From Portunus trituberculatus (Eukaryota; Arthropoda; Malacostraca; Decapoda; Portunidae), in NCBI RefSeq assembly GCF_017591435.1, contig NC_059289.1, positions 17,519,926 through 17,583,925 on the forward strand: 64,000 nucleotides of DNA. The letters are read 5' to 3'. Below, in pieces: positions 29,956-45,387 of this stretch. Position 1 is the stretch's first letter. The number at the start of each line of letters is the position of its first letter. A program made the position numbers and the translations under genes. Below the pieces are notes generated by a model. That model had not been told where the DNA came from, ran no database searches, and saw only the letters and a list, made by a program, of their open reading frames with translations.

Positions 29956-31104
29956 TGGGACCGTCCGGTTAGGTTTTCAAAAAATTTAAAATAAAGAGGT
30001 ACGTGAGTAGTTTTTTTTCACTGATAGATGACTATTACGAGATGTTAGTTTAGTAGTTACAAGCGAATCGAACCATAAATAACTGCATGAAAAATAAAAA
30101 CTCAATTTTTTTTAAATAACTTTTCCTATAAACTTTGTCAACGGAGGGCAGATTTCAATTTTGCCAGTACATATATGAAGTATGTAATATAACAAAACTT
30201 TCCATCTCATAGGATTTAGAATTTTTTATTTTGATGGCCATTATGATTTTTTTTTTTTATTTATTTATTTTTTTTTTATTACATTGCAGCCAAGAAAATT
30301 ACTTCAAAATTCTATGAGATGGAAATGTAGCAGCTTCATTGAGCTTCAAAATGATACCTCAAAATTGAAAATTCGTTGAGAAATGTGGGAGAAGATACGA
30401 TTTGAATGATAAAAAAGTGAAAACTGAGAAAAAGGCAAAAAAATCCCAGAGATGTAATTTTCGTCCTCTATGACCCTGTACATTTATTTGGGCTGGATAT
30501 TTTGTGCTCATACACCACCATGTGCATCATATATGTTTTTTAGGCATGTTTAGAATATTCTGTAAGACTTATATGGCACGTGGCCTCCCCCCTACAATGA
30601 CTGTAGGTATTAGTCGCTCGAAAGCAAGGGTGTCTCCCATCAGTGCATGGTCAGCACAACTTGTACTTTCCCCTTGCACCGTTTGTTTAGACATTGTAAG
30701 GCATAAAATGCAAGGCGTGAAACAACGGGCGAGATACTCAATACATCCTCCTCCCATTGCACTCACATGGACACTGAAATGGAAGGGGAGAGGGTGTGTT
30801 CCTGTGTACGCCATAGTACTGAGTTGCCAGCGCCTGCCTTTCCTTACCAAAGAAACCGCTTTTCATGGCTTTTTTCATGCTTATTATCATCATTTATGGT
30901 ACAGTGAGTGGGGGGGGGGGAAGCCCCGGGCTGCAGTGGACATGGCAGGGGCCCTTTAAAGTTTAAATACCCCACGTATTTTAGCATATTTCCCCAAAAT
31001 ACTCTATCACTATGTTGCCATATGTTCAGGGATGATCTGGTGGTGTTTTGGGGATTTTTGATATTTTTAAGATTTTTCGGTACCATGGCCACCGGACGGT
31101 TCCC
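29956..31104. mobile_element. TTAA-flanked DNA transposon, non-autonomous
   Basis: TTAA occurs on both sides (29952-29955 and 31105-31108), with inverted ends 'GGGACCGTCCGGT' and 'ACCGGACGGTTCCC'. A TTAA duplication marks PiggyBac or Kolobok elements. A 151-codon frame at 30504-30959 resembles nothing I recognise. No transposase is visible. Confidence 0.75.
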
Positions 31105-31545
31105 TTAAATAATTAAACCTATAACACTTAACTAGCTTCAATAGAATGCTGAGTAACAGCATGGACATGTAAATTGATTTTATAAAGTGTTATTAATTTT
31201 CCCAATGGTTGACCTCACATTCATTTCTTTGAGGTCAAAAGTGTATGGAAACCTTGAGGGGATGGTTGACTAAGCTGAGTTGGTGGACACAGGGAGTGCA
31301 GCTTTACATGCTTATTCTAATGATGGAACTTCTTTTATTACCTAAGGAATTGTACAAAATTTAATATTTGAGATATAGAAACAGTGAGATATAATTTTCT
31401 ACTATAAAGTGTGGTAATTACAATAATGAAAATTATCTTAAGCCAAGATTTTAATGAACCTATACTCGTATGTGCTACACTTGCTGTATCTGTGAGACTA
31501 TGTCATGGCTTTCTTGAATTTTATGTTTTTAGAATATTTTTCTTA
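31105..31545. other. No recognisable feature
   Basis: AT-rich sequence without a supported open frame. Confidence 0.3.
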
Positions 31546-31893
31546 CAGTAAACCCTCAATATGATTATGAAGTGTTATAGGGAAGGCCAGTTCATAACAA
31601 GTATTTGAAGACTTGCTTTATCCAGTGATTGTTACAGTGAGTTCTTTTTGTGAACTCAGGTAATTTTATAGAGCTAGTTGTGTATTGATACTTAATCAAT
31701 TGTTGGTCACTCTAATTTTTGCCTTTCTCTTTGTAGAAATGTATTTTTAGGAGTATGTGATCATTATTTTGTAGACTTTGAGGGCTCCTTATTTTTCCCT
31801 TATTTTTGGTTAGTACAAGGCTTGCTCAGCAAAATTCAAGCATTTGTGATATCCAGTGTGTTATACTACTGGGCTGTAATTGAGGGTTAACTG
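31546..31893. mobile_element. TA-flanked MITE (348 bp)
   Basis: Ends CAGTAAACCCTCAAT and ATTGAGGGTTAACTG pair with one mismatch, each flanked by TA. Mariner-like, no coding sequence. Confidence 0.75.
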
Positions 31894-32570
31894 TATACTT
31901 CAATTCCTTTTAAAATTTCAAGTTGTGTAATTTTTAAAATCTTTCCTAATTTTTATGTATTTTGTTTCAAGTTACTGTTTATTGTTTCAGAGTGTATGAC
32001 CCATAATAGAATTGTATTCTTTAGTAAATACGTAGTCTTGTGTAGATTTTATCATGTTATGGGAGTATTACTCACTTCAGTGTCAGAAGTGTCACAGGCT
32101 AAAACTTACACCTCATACATGTTCCGATTCCTTTATACATTTATTCTAGAAATTATTTATCTGCTTTTGGAATCACATATATAGGTATATATATAGGTTT
32201 CTTTTACTTTCATTTTATTGAAAAATTAAAATAGTGCAGTTTGAAGAATACCAAGTAAAGCAAGTGATTTTAAGACTGAAGAGATGTGTGGAAAGTTGAA
32301 ACTTCATGAGGCTACTTGATATACATATACAATTTACATATATGGAAATGCATAGAGATTGCTGTCCTTCTGTAACAAGGATTTCTTGAAAAGAACAAGG
32401 AGTCTGAGATACAAACTGATATATGTCATATTGTAGTACATATTAGGCTTGCTCTTTAGGTGGATCCATCTCTTCCTAACATCTGTATCCATCTTTATCT
32501 AACCCTAAGGTAATGGCTGTGCTAGAATTCCATGGTACAGCCACCAACAACTGTATTACAGGAGGATAGC
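31894..32570. other. No recognisable feature
   Basis: AT-rich non-coding sequence between two MITEs. The 62-codon frame at 31996 has no support. Confidence 0.3.
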
Positions 32571-32775
32571 TATAGTCTTTCTACTCTAAAATGGCTCCTG
32601 GGTTTGGGTTTGAATGGTGTCCCAGGGAATGCGTGGTTTGAGGAAAACCCTGACCTATCCTTGTAATAAGTGCATTGATGAACAGAAAACAAGTATTCAC
32701 ATCAAATCACTTCTGTAATCAATAAGCTACAATATGTTTTAAATCCAGGAGCCATTTTAGAGTAGACAGACTGTA
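32571..32775. mobile_element. Short MITE with 31-bp inverted ends
   Basis: Left arm 32571-32601 and right arm 32745-32775 pair over 31 bp with two mismatches; both contain CTACTCTAAAATGGCTCCTG or its complement. The ends start with TA, which suggests a Tc1/mariner-type target duplication. No coding sequence. Confidence 0.75.

Positions 32776-34187
<1,412 letters not shown>

Positions 34188-34272
<85 letters not shown>
34188..34272. repeat. (AT)n microsatellite
   Basis: An 85-bp AT tract. Confidence 0.95.
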
Positions 34273-34277
<5 letters not shown>

Positions 34278-34874
34278 CTGATAAAGTACACAATGCAATG
34301 GTATACAATACTATACGTGCATTAATCTGTCATTCCCTTCAATCTAAGAGAGATCATTGTGTTTTGCAATTGAGATGTAACACTGCACAGTCTGTAGCCT
34401 TATTTCAGTAGAACTCCCTTTGTCCTGGCTGTGTATCTACTGAATTGCAGTTTAGCACATGTGGAAACAAACAAAAAGGAAAAACGAAAAAAATGACAGC
34501 ATAACTAAAGGCATGGAATGTAGAATAGTCTGATATGCAAGGGTGGTTGTCCTGGTGCCACACATTGCACTGTCTACATCTCATGTTCCTCATTCCATCC
34601 TTGCCACTCACCATGTATTTTCATTTGCCTGTTAATCTACATTCTAATAGATTCTTATGTGTATATGTGTGTGTTCTGTCTTAACTACTTCCTTTCCTGA
34701 GACCTGTTGTATAGATATGCAGATGGATGAACAGATTATTACTAGTTTATTGTCCAACTGTCCTAGTGCTGTTTGATGTGGTGAAGAGTAGACACTGAAA
34801 TGAGAGGGAAATGCTTGCAAATATATTTATGTATGCATGTAGATGCCTTATTTTGGCTGCCATTTAAGGGGAAT

Positions 34875-34878
<4 letters not shown>
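34273..34878. other. No recognisable feature
   Basis: Non-coding sequence between AT tracts. Confidence 0.3.

Positions 34879-34959
<81 letters not shown>
34879..34959. repeat. (TA)n left of MITE family B
   Basis: An 81-bp TA tract. The MITE at 34961 starts at its end. Confidence 0.95.
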
Positions 34960-34960
<1 letters not shown>

Positions 34961-34962
<2 letters not shown>

Positions 34963-35497
34963 GTAAGTCCTCATTATACAGTACATATGCGTTCCTGAAA
35001 ACTTTACCACAAATCAAAATTACCATATACCGAACCCATTATAACATGTAATAATAGGGGATGTGTTTCAGCACGTCAAAAGTCACTCCTACATACATGA
35101 AAATACATGAAAATAGTCATATAAAAAAAATATAAAGTACTGCGAAAAAGAAATAAACAGAAAATGTTTTTATTTACCTTTCACTCGCCACGTATTTTAT
35201 CAGATGATGTCCCTCACGAGGCTAAGGGACAGTAGGGATTTCAGCCCTTACTCATAATATCCACAAAAAACACGCCGTAAGGATTTAACTTGTGTTCAGT
35301 GGGAAAGGCGGGAAGAGACTGCCAGCTGAATGTTGTGGTGGGCATGGTGTGGTGGCACTATGGTACGATGTAAACAAAACACGAGCGGATACTGAATCTG
35401 TGAATTTTCTTACCGTAAATAGAATCGAGGGTAGTAATTAACAAACACTGTAACTGTGATTTTACCGGATAAAGAAGTACCGTATAAGGAGGACTTA

Positions 35498-35500
<3 letters not shown>
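34961..35500. mobile_element. Mariner-type MITE, family B (540 bp)
   Basis: The left end CAGTAAGTCCTCATTATAC pairs with the right end GTATAAGGAGGACTTACTG, with two mismatches over about 23 bp. TA tracts lie on both sides, as expected for TA-target insertion into a TA microsatellite. No transposase. Confidence 0.88.

Positions 35501-35573
<73 letters not shown>
35501..35573. repeat. (TA)n between MITEs
   Basis: A 73-bp TA tract separating family B and family A MITEs. Confidence 0.95.
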
Positions 35574-35574
<1 letters not shown>

Positions 35575-35576
<2 letters not shown>

Positions 35577-35792
35577 CAGCGTTTTATTGCTATCACGCAC
35601 CCATGAAAAGCTACTAAAATTTCATTATCGCGACCTCAGATGCCTGCTATTGCGCGCCCAGCCATGACGTCATGGAATATCTGAGCACTCATTGGCCAAA
35701 ACCGCCTTCACGCCAAGATCAATTCGGTTATCGCGTTTTCGGCTATGGCGCAGCTATCTCGGCCCCAATTGGGCGCGATAGCCAAGGGTTAA

Positions 35793-35795
<3 letters not shown>
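35575..35795 (+). mobile_element. MITE family A (copy 2, 5'-truncated)
   Basis: It matches 5750-5993 but lacks the first ~25-30 bp at the left, where it abuts a TA tract. The right end (GCCAAGGGTTAAGTG) is intact and followed by TATATA. Confidence 0.85.

Positions 35796-35856
<61 letters not shown>
35796..35856. repeat. (TA)n between MITE copies
   Basis: A 61-bp TA tract. Confidence 0.95.
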
Positions 35857-37909
<2,053 letters not shown>

Positions 37910-37920
37910 CACACACACAC

Positions 37921-37992
37921 GCCCGGTAGCTCAGTGGTTAGAGCGCTGGCTTCACAAGCCAGAGGGCCGGGGTTCGATTCCCCAGCTGGGTG
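37921..37992 (+). tRNA. tRNA-Val(CAC)-like head of SINE
   Basis: It folds as a cloverleaf: a 7-bp acceptor with three G-T pairs, D arm CTCAGTGGTTAGAG, anticodon loop TTCACAA on stem CTGGC/GCCAG (anticodon CAC, Val), and T arm with TTCGATT (box B GGTTCGATTCC). The continuing SINE body and weakened acceptor argue that this is a SINE promoter rather than a working tRNA gene. Confidence 0.6.
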
Positions 37993-38209
37993 GAGATATT
38001 TGGGTGTGTCTCCTTTTACGTGTAGCCCCTGTTCACCTAGCAGTGAGTAGGTACGGGATGTAAATCGAGGAGTTGTGACCTTGTTGTCCCGGTGTGTGGT
38101 GTGTGCCTGGTCTCAGGCCTATCTGAAGATCGGAAATAATGAGCTCTGAGCTCATTCCGTAGGGTAACGTCTGGCTGTCTCGTCAGGGACTGGAGCAGAT
38201 CAAACAGTG

Positions 38210-38211
<2 letters not shown>
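37921..38211 (+). mobile_element. tRNA-Val-derived SINE between AC repeats
   Basis: The head is a tRNA-Val-like sequence (37921-37992), followed by an unrelated body ('GTAGCCCCTGTTCACC...', 'TAGGGTAACGTCTGGC...') and a 3' end AACAGTGAAACACAC that passes into an AC tract. The 5' end also abuts AC repeats (37911-37920). It is distinct from SINE family 1, whose tail is A-rich. Confidence 0.85.

Positions 38212-38256
<45 letters not shown>
38212..38256. repeat. (AC)n between SINE and LINE copy C
   Basis: A 45-bp AC tract that is the SINE 3' tail and the 5' flank of the LINE. Confidence 0.95.
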
Positions 38257-38258
<2 letters not shown>

Positions 38259-39228
38259 GAGTGCCACAGGGGTCAGTATTGGCACCAGTACTTTTCCTCA
38301 TTTATATTAACGACACGCCAGAAGGAGTGAACAGCTACATAAATTTGTTTGCGGATGATACGAAACTGTGCAGAGTTATAAAGCAAAAGGAGGATTGTGA
38401 AATACTGCAAGAAGACCTAAATAAGATCTGGGAATGGAGTAAGAAGTGGGAAATGGAATTCAATGTGAACAAAAGCCATGTCATGGAAATGGGAAAGAGT
38501 GAAAGACGACCTGTGGGAATCTATAAGATGGGAGATGGTGTAGAACTGGAGAAAGTCAAAAGGAAAAGGACTTAGGAGTGACGATGGAAGAAAACAATCA
38601 ACCAGTAAGCCATATTGATAGAATTTTTAGAGAAACATATAATTTGCTGAGGAATATTGGAGTAGCATTTCACTACATGGACAAAGAAATGATGAAGAAA
38701 TTGATAAATACTATAATAAGACCCAGATTGGAATATGCAGGAGTAGTGTGGACCCCTCATAAAAAGAAACACATAAGGAAATTGGAGAGGCTACAAAAAA
38801 ATGGCTACAAGAATGGTTCCAGAACTTGAAGGGATGACATATGAGGAGAGACTAAAGGCTATGGATCTACCAACCTTGGAGCAAAGAAGGGAGAGAGCAG
38901 ACCTGATACAAGTCTATAAATTGATCAACGGAATGGGCCAAGTGGATAATGAGAAACTGATCCTAAGAGAAGAATATGACACCCGAAGCACAAGATCACA
39001 TAGTAAAAAGCTGAGAAAGGGAAGATGTCTGAGAGATATTAAAAAATATAGTTTCCCGCAGAGATGTATTGAGACGTGGAACAGTTTAGATGAAGAAGTA
39101 GTGTCTGCAACGAGTGTGCACACTTTTAAAGTAAGATTGGATAAGTGTAGATATGGAGACGGGGCCACACGAGCATAAAGCCCAGGCCCTGTAAAACTAG
39201 AACTGGGTAAAATACAACTAGGTAAATA
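38257..39228 (+). mobile_element. AC-tailed LINE (copy C)
   Basis: 5'-truncated within reverse transcriptase at the '[10 protein letters not shown]' motif. Phe-Ala-Asp-Asp-Thr follows at about 38347-38361. The C-terminal region continues in shifted frames at 38578-39178 ('RPRLEYAGVVWTPHKKKHIR', 'KYSFPQRCIETWNS'). The 3' end is ACTAGGTAAATACACAC. Confidence 0.88.
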
Positions 39229-39253
39229 CACACACACACACACACACACACAC
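39229..39253. repeat. (AC)n between LINE copies C and D
   Basis: A 25-bp AC tract; tail of copy C and 5' flank of copy D. Confidence 0.9.
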
Positions 39254-40850
39254 GAAACTGTGCAGAGTCATTAAACAAAAAAAGGATTGTGAAATACTAC
39301 AGGAAGACTTAAACAAGATCTAGAAATGGAGCAAAAAATGGGAGATGGAATTCAATGTGGACAAAAGCCATGTCATGGAAATGGGAAAAAGTGAAAGACA
39401 ACCTGTGGAAATCTATAAGTGCGGAAAACGAAGAACTGAAAAAGGAAGTAGCTAACTACAAGAAGCAGATGGAAGAAGGACTCGGTAAAGCCGAAAAAGA
39501 AAAAGAAGCTGAAAGATCTAGTAAACAAAGAAGAGGAAAGAGTACAGAACGTGATTAAAAAGAAGTACAAGCATGGAGAGTCCAAGATAAGAAAGATAAG
39601 GCTGATTTTCAGGAGGTGATTCAAGAACAACTAAAAGAAAGAGATGAAAATATGACAAAAATTATAGGAGTCCTCAAGACAAAAGAAAATCTAGTTAGGG
39701 AAATTGCAGAAAAAAGAAAGAGTGTAATCGTATTTGGAATAAAAGAAAAAAATATAAAATATAGACCAAGAAGAGAAAAAGAAGAAATGAAATCAGTCAA
39801 AGACCTACTAAAAAATCTAAACGATGAAAATAGGCAGAACTTAGAAGAGGAAGTAGAAGAAATAAACAGAATGGGACCATATCAAGAAGGAACAACGAGA
39901 CCAATTAAGATACTACTAAAATCACAAGCAGCAACAGAAGAAATATTATATAGAACAACAAAACTCAGAGAAAAAGATGGTTGCAAGGATATATATAAAT
40001 GTAAAGAAAATTAGAAATGAGGAAGAAAGGAAGAGATACAACGAACTGGCGGCAGCAGTAATGGAAAAAAAATGATGAAAGGTCAGAAGAGGAAAAAAAG
40101 GCATTTTTTTTGAGAATTCTAGGAGACAGGATAAGGAAATGGTATATAAAAGATGGGAGATGGAATAGAACTAGAGAAAGTAATGACGATGGAAGAAAAC
40201 AATCAACCGGTAAGCCATATTGATAGAATTTTCAGAGACATAATTTGCTAAGGAATATTGGAGTAGCATTTCACTACATGGATAAAGAAATGATGAAGAA
40301 ATTGATAAGTACTATAATAAGACCTAGATTGGAATATGCAGGAGTAGTGTGGACCCCTTATAAAAAGAAACACATAAGGAAGTTGGAGAGACTACAAAAA
40401 AATGGCTACAAGAATGGCTCCAGAATTTGAAGGGATGACATATGAAGAGAGACTAAAGGCTATGGATCTACCAACCCTGAAACAAAGAAGGGAGAGAGGG
40501 GATCTGATACAAGTTTATAAATTGATCAACGGAATGGACCAAGTGGATAATGAGAAACTGATCCTGGGAGAAGAATATGACATTCAAAGCACAAGATGGC
40601 ATAGTAAAAAGCTGAGAAAGGGAAGATGTCTGAGAGATGTTAAAAAATATAGTTTCCCACAAAGATGTGTTGAGACGTGGAACAGTTTGAGTGAAGAAGT
40701 GGTGTTAGCAACGAGTATGCATAGTTTAAAAAAAAATTGGATTAGTGTAGATATGGAGACGGGGCGACACGAGCATAAAGCCCAGGCCCTGTAAAACTAC
40801 AACTAGATAAATAGTACAACTAGGTAAATACATACACACACACACTCACA
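39254..40850 (+). mobile_element. AC-tailed LINE (copy D), chimeric
   Basis: It starts within reverse transcriptase just after the catalytic Asp-Asp strand (39254-39418). It then carries about 725 bp of ORF1-like sequence (39419-40143) and resumes RT C-terminal sequence at the same point (40144-40794). The 3' end is ACTAGGTAAATACATACACAC. The order RT - ORF1 - RT is not a normal LINE layout. Confidence 0.85.
39419..40143 (+). pseudogene. LINE ORF1-like segment inside RT
   Basis: A Lys/Glu-rich coiled-coil stretch is followed by 'VIVFGIKEKN' and 'EEEVEEINRMG...RPIKILLKS', homologous to the ORF1 region of the LINE at 48045-48401. ORF1 proteins bind the LINE RNA. Frames change at about 39560 and 40010. 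Confidence 0.75.
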
Positions 40851-41013
40851 TTTCCTGGAAATTGTTTTGTCTTTCTGATTTATTGTATTATCCATCATTT
40901 AATCAGTTTAGGAAGTGAGGTGTCTTTTTTTTTTTCAACATTAGAAATTGCCCATTCCATACATGATCCAGATACAAGTGAAAGAATAAATAAATAAATG
41001 AATAAATAAATGA

Positions 41014-41017
<4 letters not shown>

Positions 41018-41094
<77 letters not shown>
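41018..41094. repeat. (TA)n at LINE 5' flank
   Basis: A 77-bp TA tract preceded by AATAAATG repeats. It abuts the LINE 5' end. Confidence 0.95.
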
Positions 41095-41096
<2 letters not shown>

Positions 41097-44000
41097 GGCA
41101 GTAGTCACCTGCCGCCCGGTGGAATACTCCAGGAGAGGTACTTACGGGGATGTAGGCAGTGCTGCAGACTGAGTGATTCCCCGTGTCCTCTCTTCCCGGT
41201 TCCCTTTGTGGTCTCATTTATACAATTGAGCAGCTGCAGCCTGCCCTCTAAAGACAACTTCTACTACTTCCTACACTACACTACAACACCTTACACTTTT
41301 ACACTCTCTTCAAATCAAAATTTAATAATGGCTTCACCACGCCCTGCCTCGGAGTCCCCTCTGGGAGGGACCATAAATGTCCCCAGGTCGGACTGCCCTC
41401 TGCTGTCGACCTTGGGTGTCTTGACACTTCATCTAATACTTTCACTATCAATTTCTGCAACATTCGTGGCCTTCGTTCTAATTTTCAATCTGTGGAACAC
41501 CACCTCTCCTCTACTAAACCTCATCTTCTCTTCCTAACCGAAACACAGTTGTCTGTGACTACTGACAGCAGCCCTTTTCTGTTCCCTCCTACTTGCTCTA
41601 TCCTCATTTTCAATCCAAAGCTGGATGTTGCGCATACGTGCGTAACGACACCACTTGCTCGTGCCCACAATCTTGAATCTTCAGAATTTTCTACCATCTG
41701 GCTAAGACTTCAATGTCACTCTCTAACTAAATTCATCTGTGCTGTATACCTCTCACCTAATTCCTCTGACTATGTAAAATTCTTTGACTATTTGACTTCC
41801 AAGGTGGAGCACATCTTATCTCACTTTCCTTTGCTGAGATCTCCATTTTAGGGATTTCAATGTTCACCACCAGCTTTGGCTTTCATCTTCTTTCACTGAC
41901 CAACCTGGTGAACAAACCTTCAACTTTGCTATCCTTCATGACCTAGAGCAGCTAGTGCAGTTCCCTACCCGTATTCCTGACCGCCTTGGAGACACGCCCA
42001 ACATTCTTGATCTTTTCCTAACCTCCAACCCTTCTGCTTACTCTGTTAAACTTTCCTCTCCGTTGGGCTCCTCCGACCACAATCTAATTTCCGTTACCTG
42101 TTCTATCACTCCAGTGCAGCCTCAGGACCCGCCTAAGCGGAGGTGCTTCTGGCATTTTAACTCTGCTAAGTGGGAGGAACTAAGGCAGTACTATTCTGAT
42201 TTCCTTGGGATGATTATTGTTTTCATGTCAGAGATCCTTCTCTTTGTGCCGAGCGCATAACAGAGGTGATTATCTCTGGCATGGAGCTATACATTCCTCA
42301 TACTTTCTCTAACCCTAAAGCTAAAAAGCCTTGGTTTAACTCTGCTTGTTCTCGTGCTGTCAATGATAGAGAGGCGGCTCACAAACGGTTCCGTAGCCAT
42401 CCAACTGCTGAAACTCATGCCCTATATATTTCTGCCCGTAATCATGCCAAATCTATTCTCCAACTTACTAAAACTCTTTCATCAATAGAAAATGTCAAAG
42501 TCTTTCCAATTCTAACTCCTCTCGAGATTTCTGGCATCTAGCCAATAATATCTCTAACAACTTTACTTCTTCGTCTTTCCCTCCTTTACTTCATCCAGAT
42601 GGCTCTACAGCTGTCTCTTCTTTTCTAAAGCTGAACTCTTCGCTCAAACCTTTGCTACCAACTCAACTTTGGATGATTCTGGGCATATTCCTCCTACTCC
42701 TCCACCCTCTGACTACTTCATCCCTAAAATTAAAATTCTTTATAAAGACGTTTTCCTGGCCCTCTCTGGCCTTGATTCTCGGAAGGCTTACGGTCCGGAT
42801 GGAGTCCCTCCTGTTGTTCTCAAAAACTGTGCTTCCGAACTCGCTCACTGCCTGGTCAAACTCTTTCATCTGTGTCTCTACTTCTATTTATCCTTCTTGC
42901 TGGAAGTTTGCTCACATTCAACCTGTCCCTAAAAAAGGTGACCACTCCAATCCTTCTAACTACCGCCCTATAGCTTTGATTTCCTGCCTTTCTAAAGCCT
43001 TTGAGTCTATCCTTAATAGGAAGATAATGAGGCATCTATCAGCTCACAACCTTCTCTCTGATTGCCAGTATGGTTTCCGTAAAGGCAGATCTACTGGTGA
43101 TCTTCTTACTTTCCTAACTGAATCTTGGTCATCCTCTTTAGGGACTTCGGTGAAACCTTTGCTGTCGGCCTTGACATATCGAAAGCCTTCGATAGAGTCT
43201 GGCACAAATCTTTAATTTCTAAACTACCCTCCTACGGATTCTATCCTTCTCTCTGTACCTTCATCTCCAGTTTCCTTTCCGATCGTTCTATTGCTGCTGT
43301 AGTAGACGGTCACTGTTCTTCCCTAAAACTATCAACAGTGGTGTTCCACAGGGTTCTGTCCTATCACCCACTCTCTTTCTATTATTCATCAATGATCTCC
43401 TAAATCTGACTCAATGCCCTATCCACTCCTATGCTGATGATACCACCTGCATTATTCAACAGCGTTCAACAGACGCCCAACCCAACAACAATTAAATGAC
43501 TCAAGGCGAGATGCTATAGGACGCCTAACTTCTGATCTTTCACTTGTTTCTGATTGGGGCAGAGAAAACCTGGTTTTGTTCAATGCCTCAAAAACTCAAT
43601 TTCTACAACTATCTACTCGACATAACCTTCCAGACAACTATCCTCTCTTCTTCAATAACACTCAACTTCCCTCTCCTCTACATTAAACACACTCGGTCTA
43701 TCCTTCACTAAAAATCTAAACTGGAAATTTCACATCTCTACTCTTGCTAAATCAGCTTCCAAGAAGTTAGGTGTCCTGTGGCGTCTTCGTCCATTTTCTC
43801 TCCTCCCAGCTGCTTGCTCTGTACAGGGCCTTATCCGCCCGTGTATGGAGTATGGCTCTCATGTCTGGGGATCCACACACAGCTTTACTAAACAAGGTGG
43901 AATCTAAAGCTTTTCGTCTTATCAACTCTTCTCCTCTAACTGACTGTCTTGATTCTTTAAGTCACCGCCGCAATGTTGCATCTTTATCTGTCTTCTACCG

Positions 44001-44383
44001 CTGTTTTCATGCTGTCTGCTCTTCTGAACTTGCTAACTGCATGCCTTCCCCTCCTGCGGCCTCGCTGCACAAGACTCTCTACTTCTTCTCATCCCTATTC
44101 TGTCCATCTTCCTAATGCAAGAGTTAACCAGTATCTTCACTCCTTCATTCCCTACACTGGTAAACTCTGGAACTCTCTACCTGTGTCTGTATTTCCACCT
44201 GCCTATGACTTAAACTCTTTCAAAAGAGGAGTGTCAAGACACCTCTTACGTTAACTGGACCCTCCTTTTAGATTTTTTGTTTTTTCTTTCTCCTACTTTC
44301 CTCTTAACAGGGCCTGGCAACCAGCGGGATTTTTTTTTTCCAACACTTTGTTTTCCCTTGGCCAGTGCCCTTGTAATGTAAAA

Positions 44384-44400
<17 letters not shown>
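41095..44400 (+). mobile_element. Poly(A)/AT-tailed LINE (copy 2, longest)
   Basis: Contains a likely 5' UTR (41095-41327), endonuclease (41450-42260: 'NIRGLRSNF', 'LFLTETQ', Gly-Asp-Phe-Asn-like strand lost at a frame break, 'SSDHNLISV'), reverse transcriptase (42652-43490: 'YGPDGVPPVVLKN', 'GFRKGRSTGDLL', 'LDISKAFDRVWHK', Tyr-Ala-Asp-Asp near 43430), a C-terminal domain (43771-44254), and a poly(A) run at 44380-44400 before an AT tract. Many frame breaks. A 12-bp AATGAATAAATA on both sides (near 41009-41020 and 44477-44488) may be the target duplication, though it is simple sequence. Jockey/I-like clade, tentative. Confidence 0.88.

Positions 44401-44462
<62 letters not shown>
44401..44462. 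repeat. (AT)n after LINE poly(A)
   Basis: A 62-bp AT tract directly after a 21-base A run. Confidence 0.95.
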
Positions 44463-44465
<3 letters not shown>

Positions 44466-45387
44466 ACATAATAATAATGAATAAATAAAAAAAGATAGTA
44501 TAATACAATAGAGTACATCACAATGAAGAAAGACAGTAAGAAATAAAAGCCTTGTGGTGGTGGAGTGGAATGCTGATACAACATACTAATCATGCTGCAG
44601 CAGATCCACACTGTAGCAACTTGCAACAGTTTCATCACAACATAGCACATTCACTACTGGTCCAGAGTCTGCCACATACATACACTATACATGTATTTCA
44701 TATAACTTTGGTATGTAGAGTATTATGCCTGCCTTAGGCTGAATTCAGCAATAGCCTTGGTACATGGCCACTTATCAAGTGTGTGAGAGATATGGTTTGC
44801 GATGAATAATGAAGGTTTAAGTTGTAAGTAAATGCTTCAGCAAGGATTTCTTTATTTATTTTATTTATTTAGTTGTCTGCACTCTAACAATATTCAGGAT
44901 TCATTTGGGTTGAGAAAATTATTTCGTTCTTGTGGTGAAGGTGTCTCATAACATTATAACCAGTGATGCTTCATTGTAAAAACTCAGTGTTTGTTGTCAA
45001 TGAATGTACCATGGTTATGCAGTGATAACTCATCATCATCCAGTCTTGGAGTCAGTGGTATGTACATCAGTGTATATTCACATATATTATATTATTAAAT
45101 AAATTATGTGCTTTGGCGAGCCATTACTAACCTTACAGTGATGTTAATTTAGAGATTTTGTATGTGTATATGATATATCCCGTAAATTATTGCACATACC
45201 GTACATAATTGTAAATTAGAACTTGAGTGACATATGGATAGAAAAATCTTTCATTTGCCACTTCTTGGACCTCTCATTTCACCTTTTCTCTCAAGCATCC
45301 CAAAGAAGTTTGAAGAGATTATTTTTAGGGAAAGTTTTTTTTTTTTTTTATGCATGAGGGGAAATTGGTTAAGGGCAACAAAATATT
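44463..45387. other. No recognisable feature
   Basis: AT-rich non-coding sequence. Confidence 0.3.

Noticed and set aside
30504..30959. 151-codon frame within the TTAA-flanked element as a transposase
   Set aside because: No catalytic or zinc-binding motif seen; an overlapping frame exists on the other strand. Left as unexplained.
37921..37992. Functional tRNA-Val(CAC) gene
   Set aside because: It is fused to a SINE body, lies between AC tracts and has a weak acceptor stem with three G-T pairs. Kept only as a SINE head.
38207..40850. CRISPR-like array from the regular AC tracts and repeats
   Set aside because: These are microsatellites flanking LINE and SINE copies in eukaryotic DNA; there are no conserved repeat-spacer units and no cas genes.
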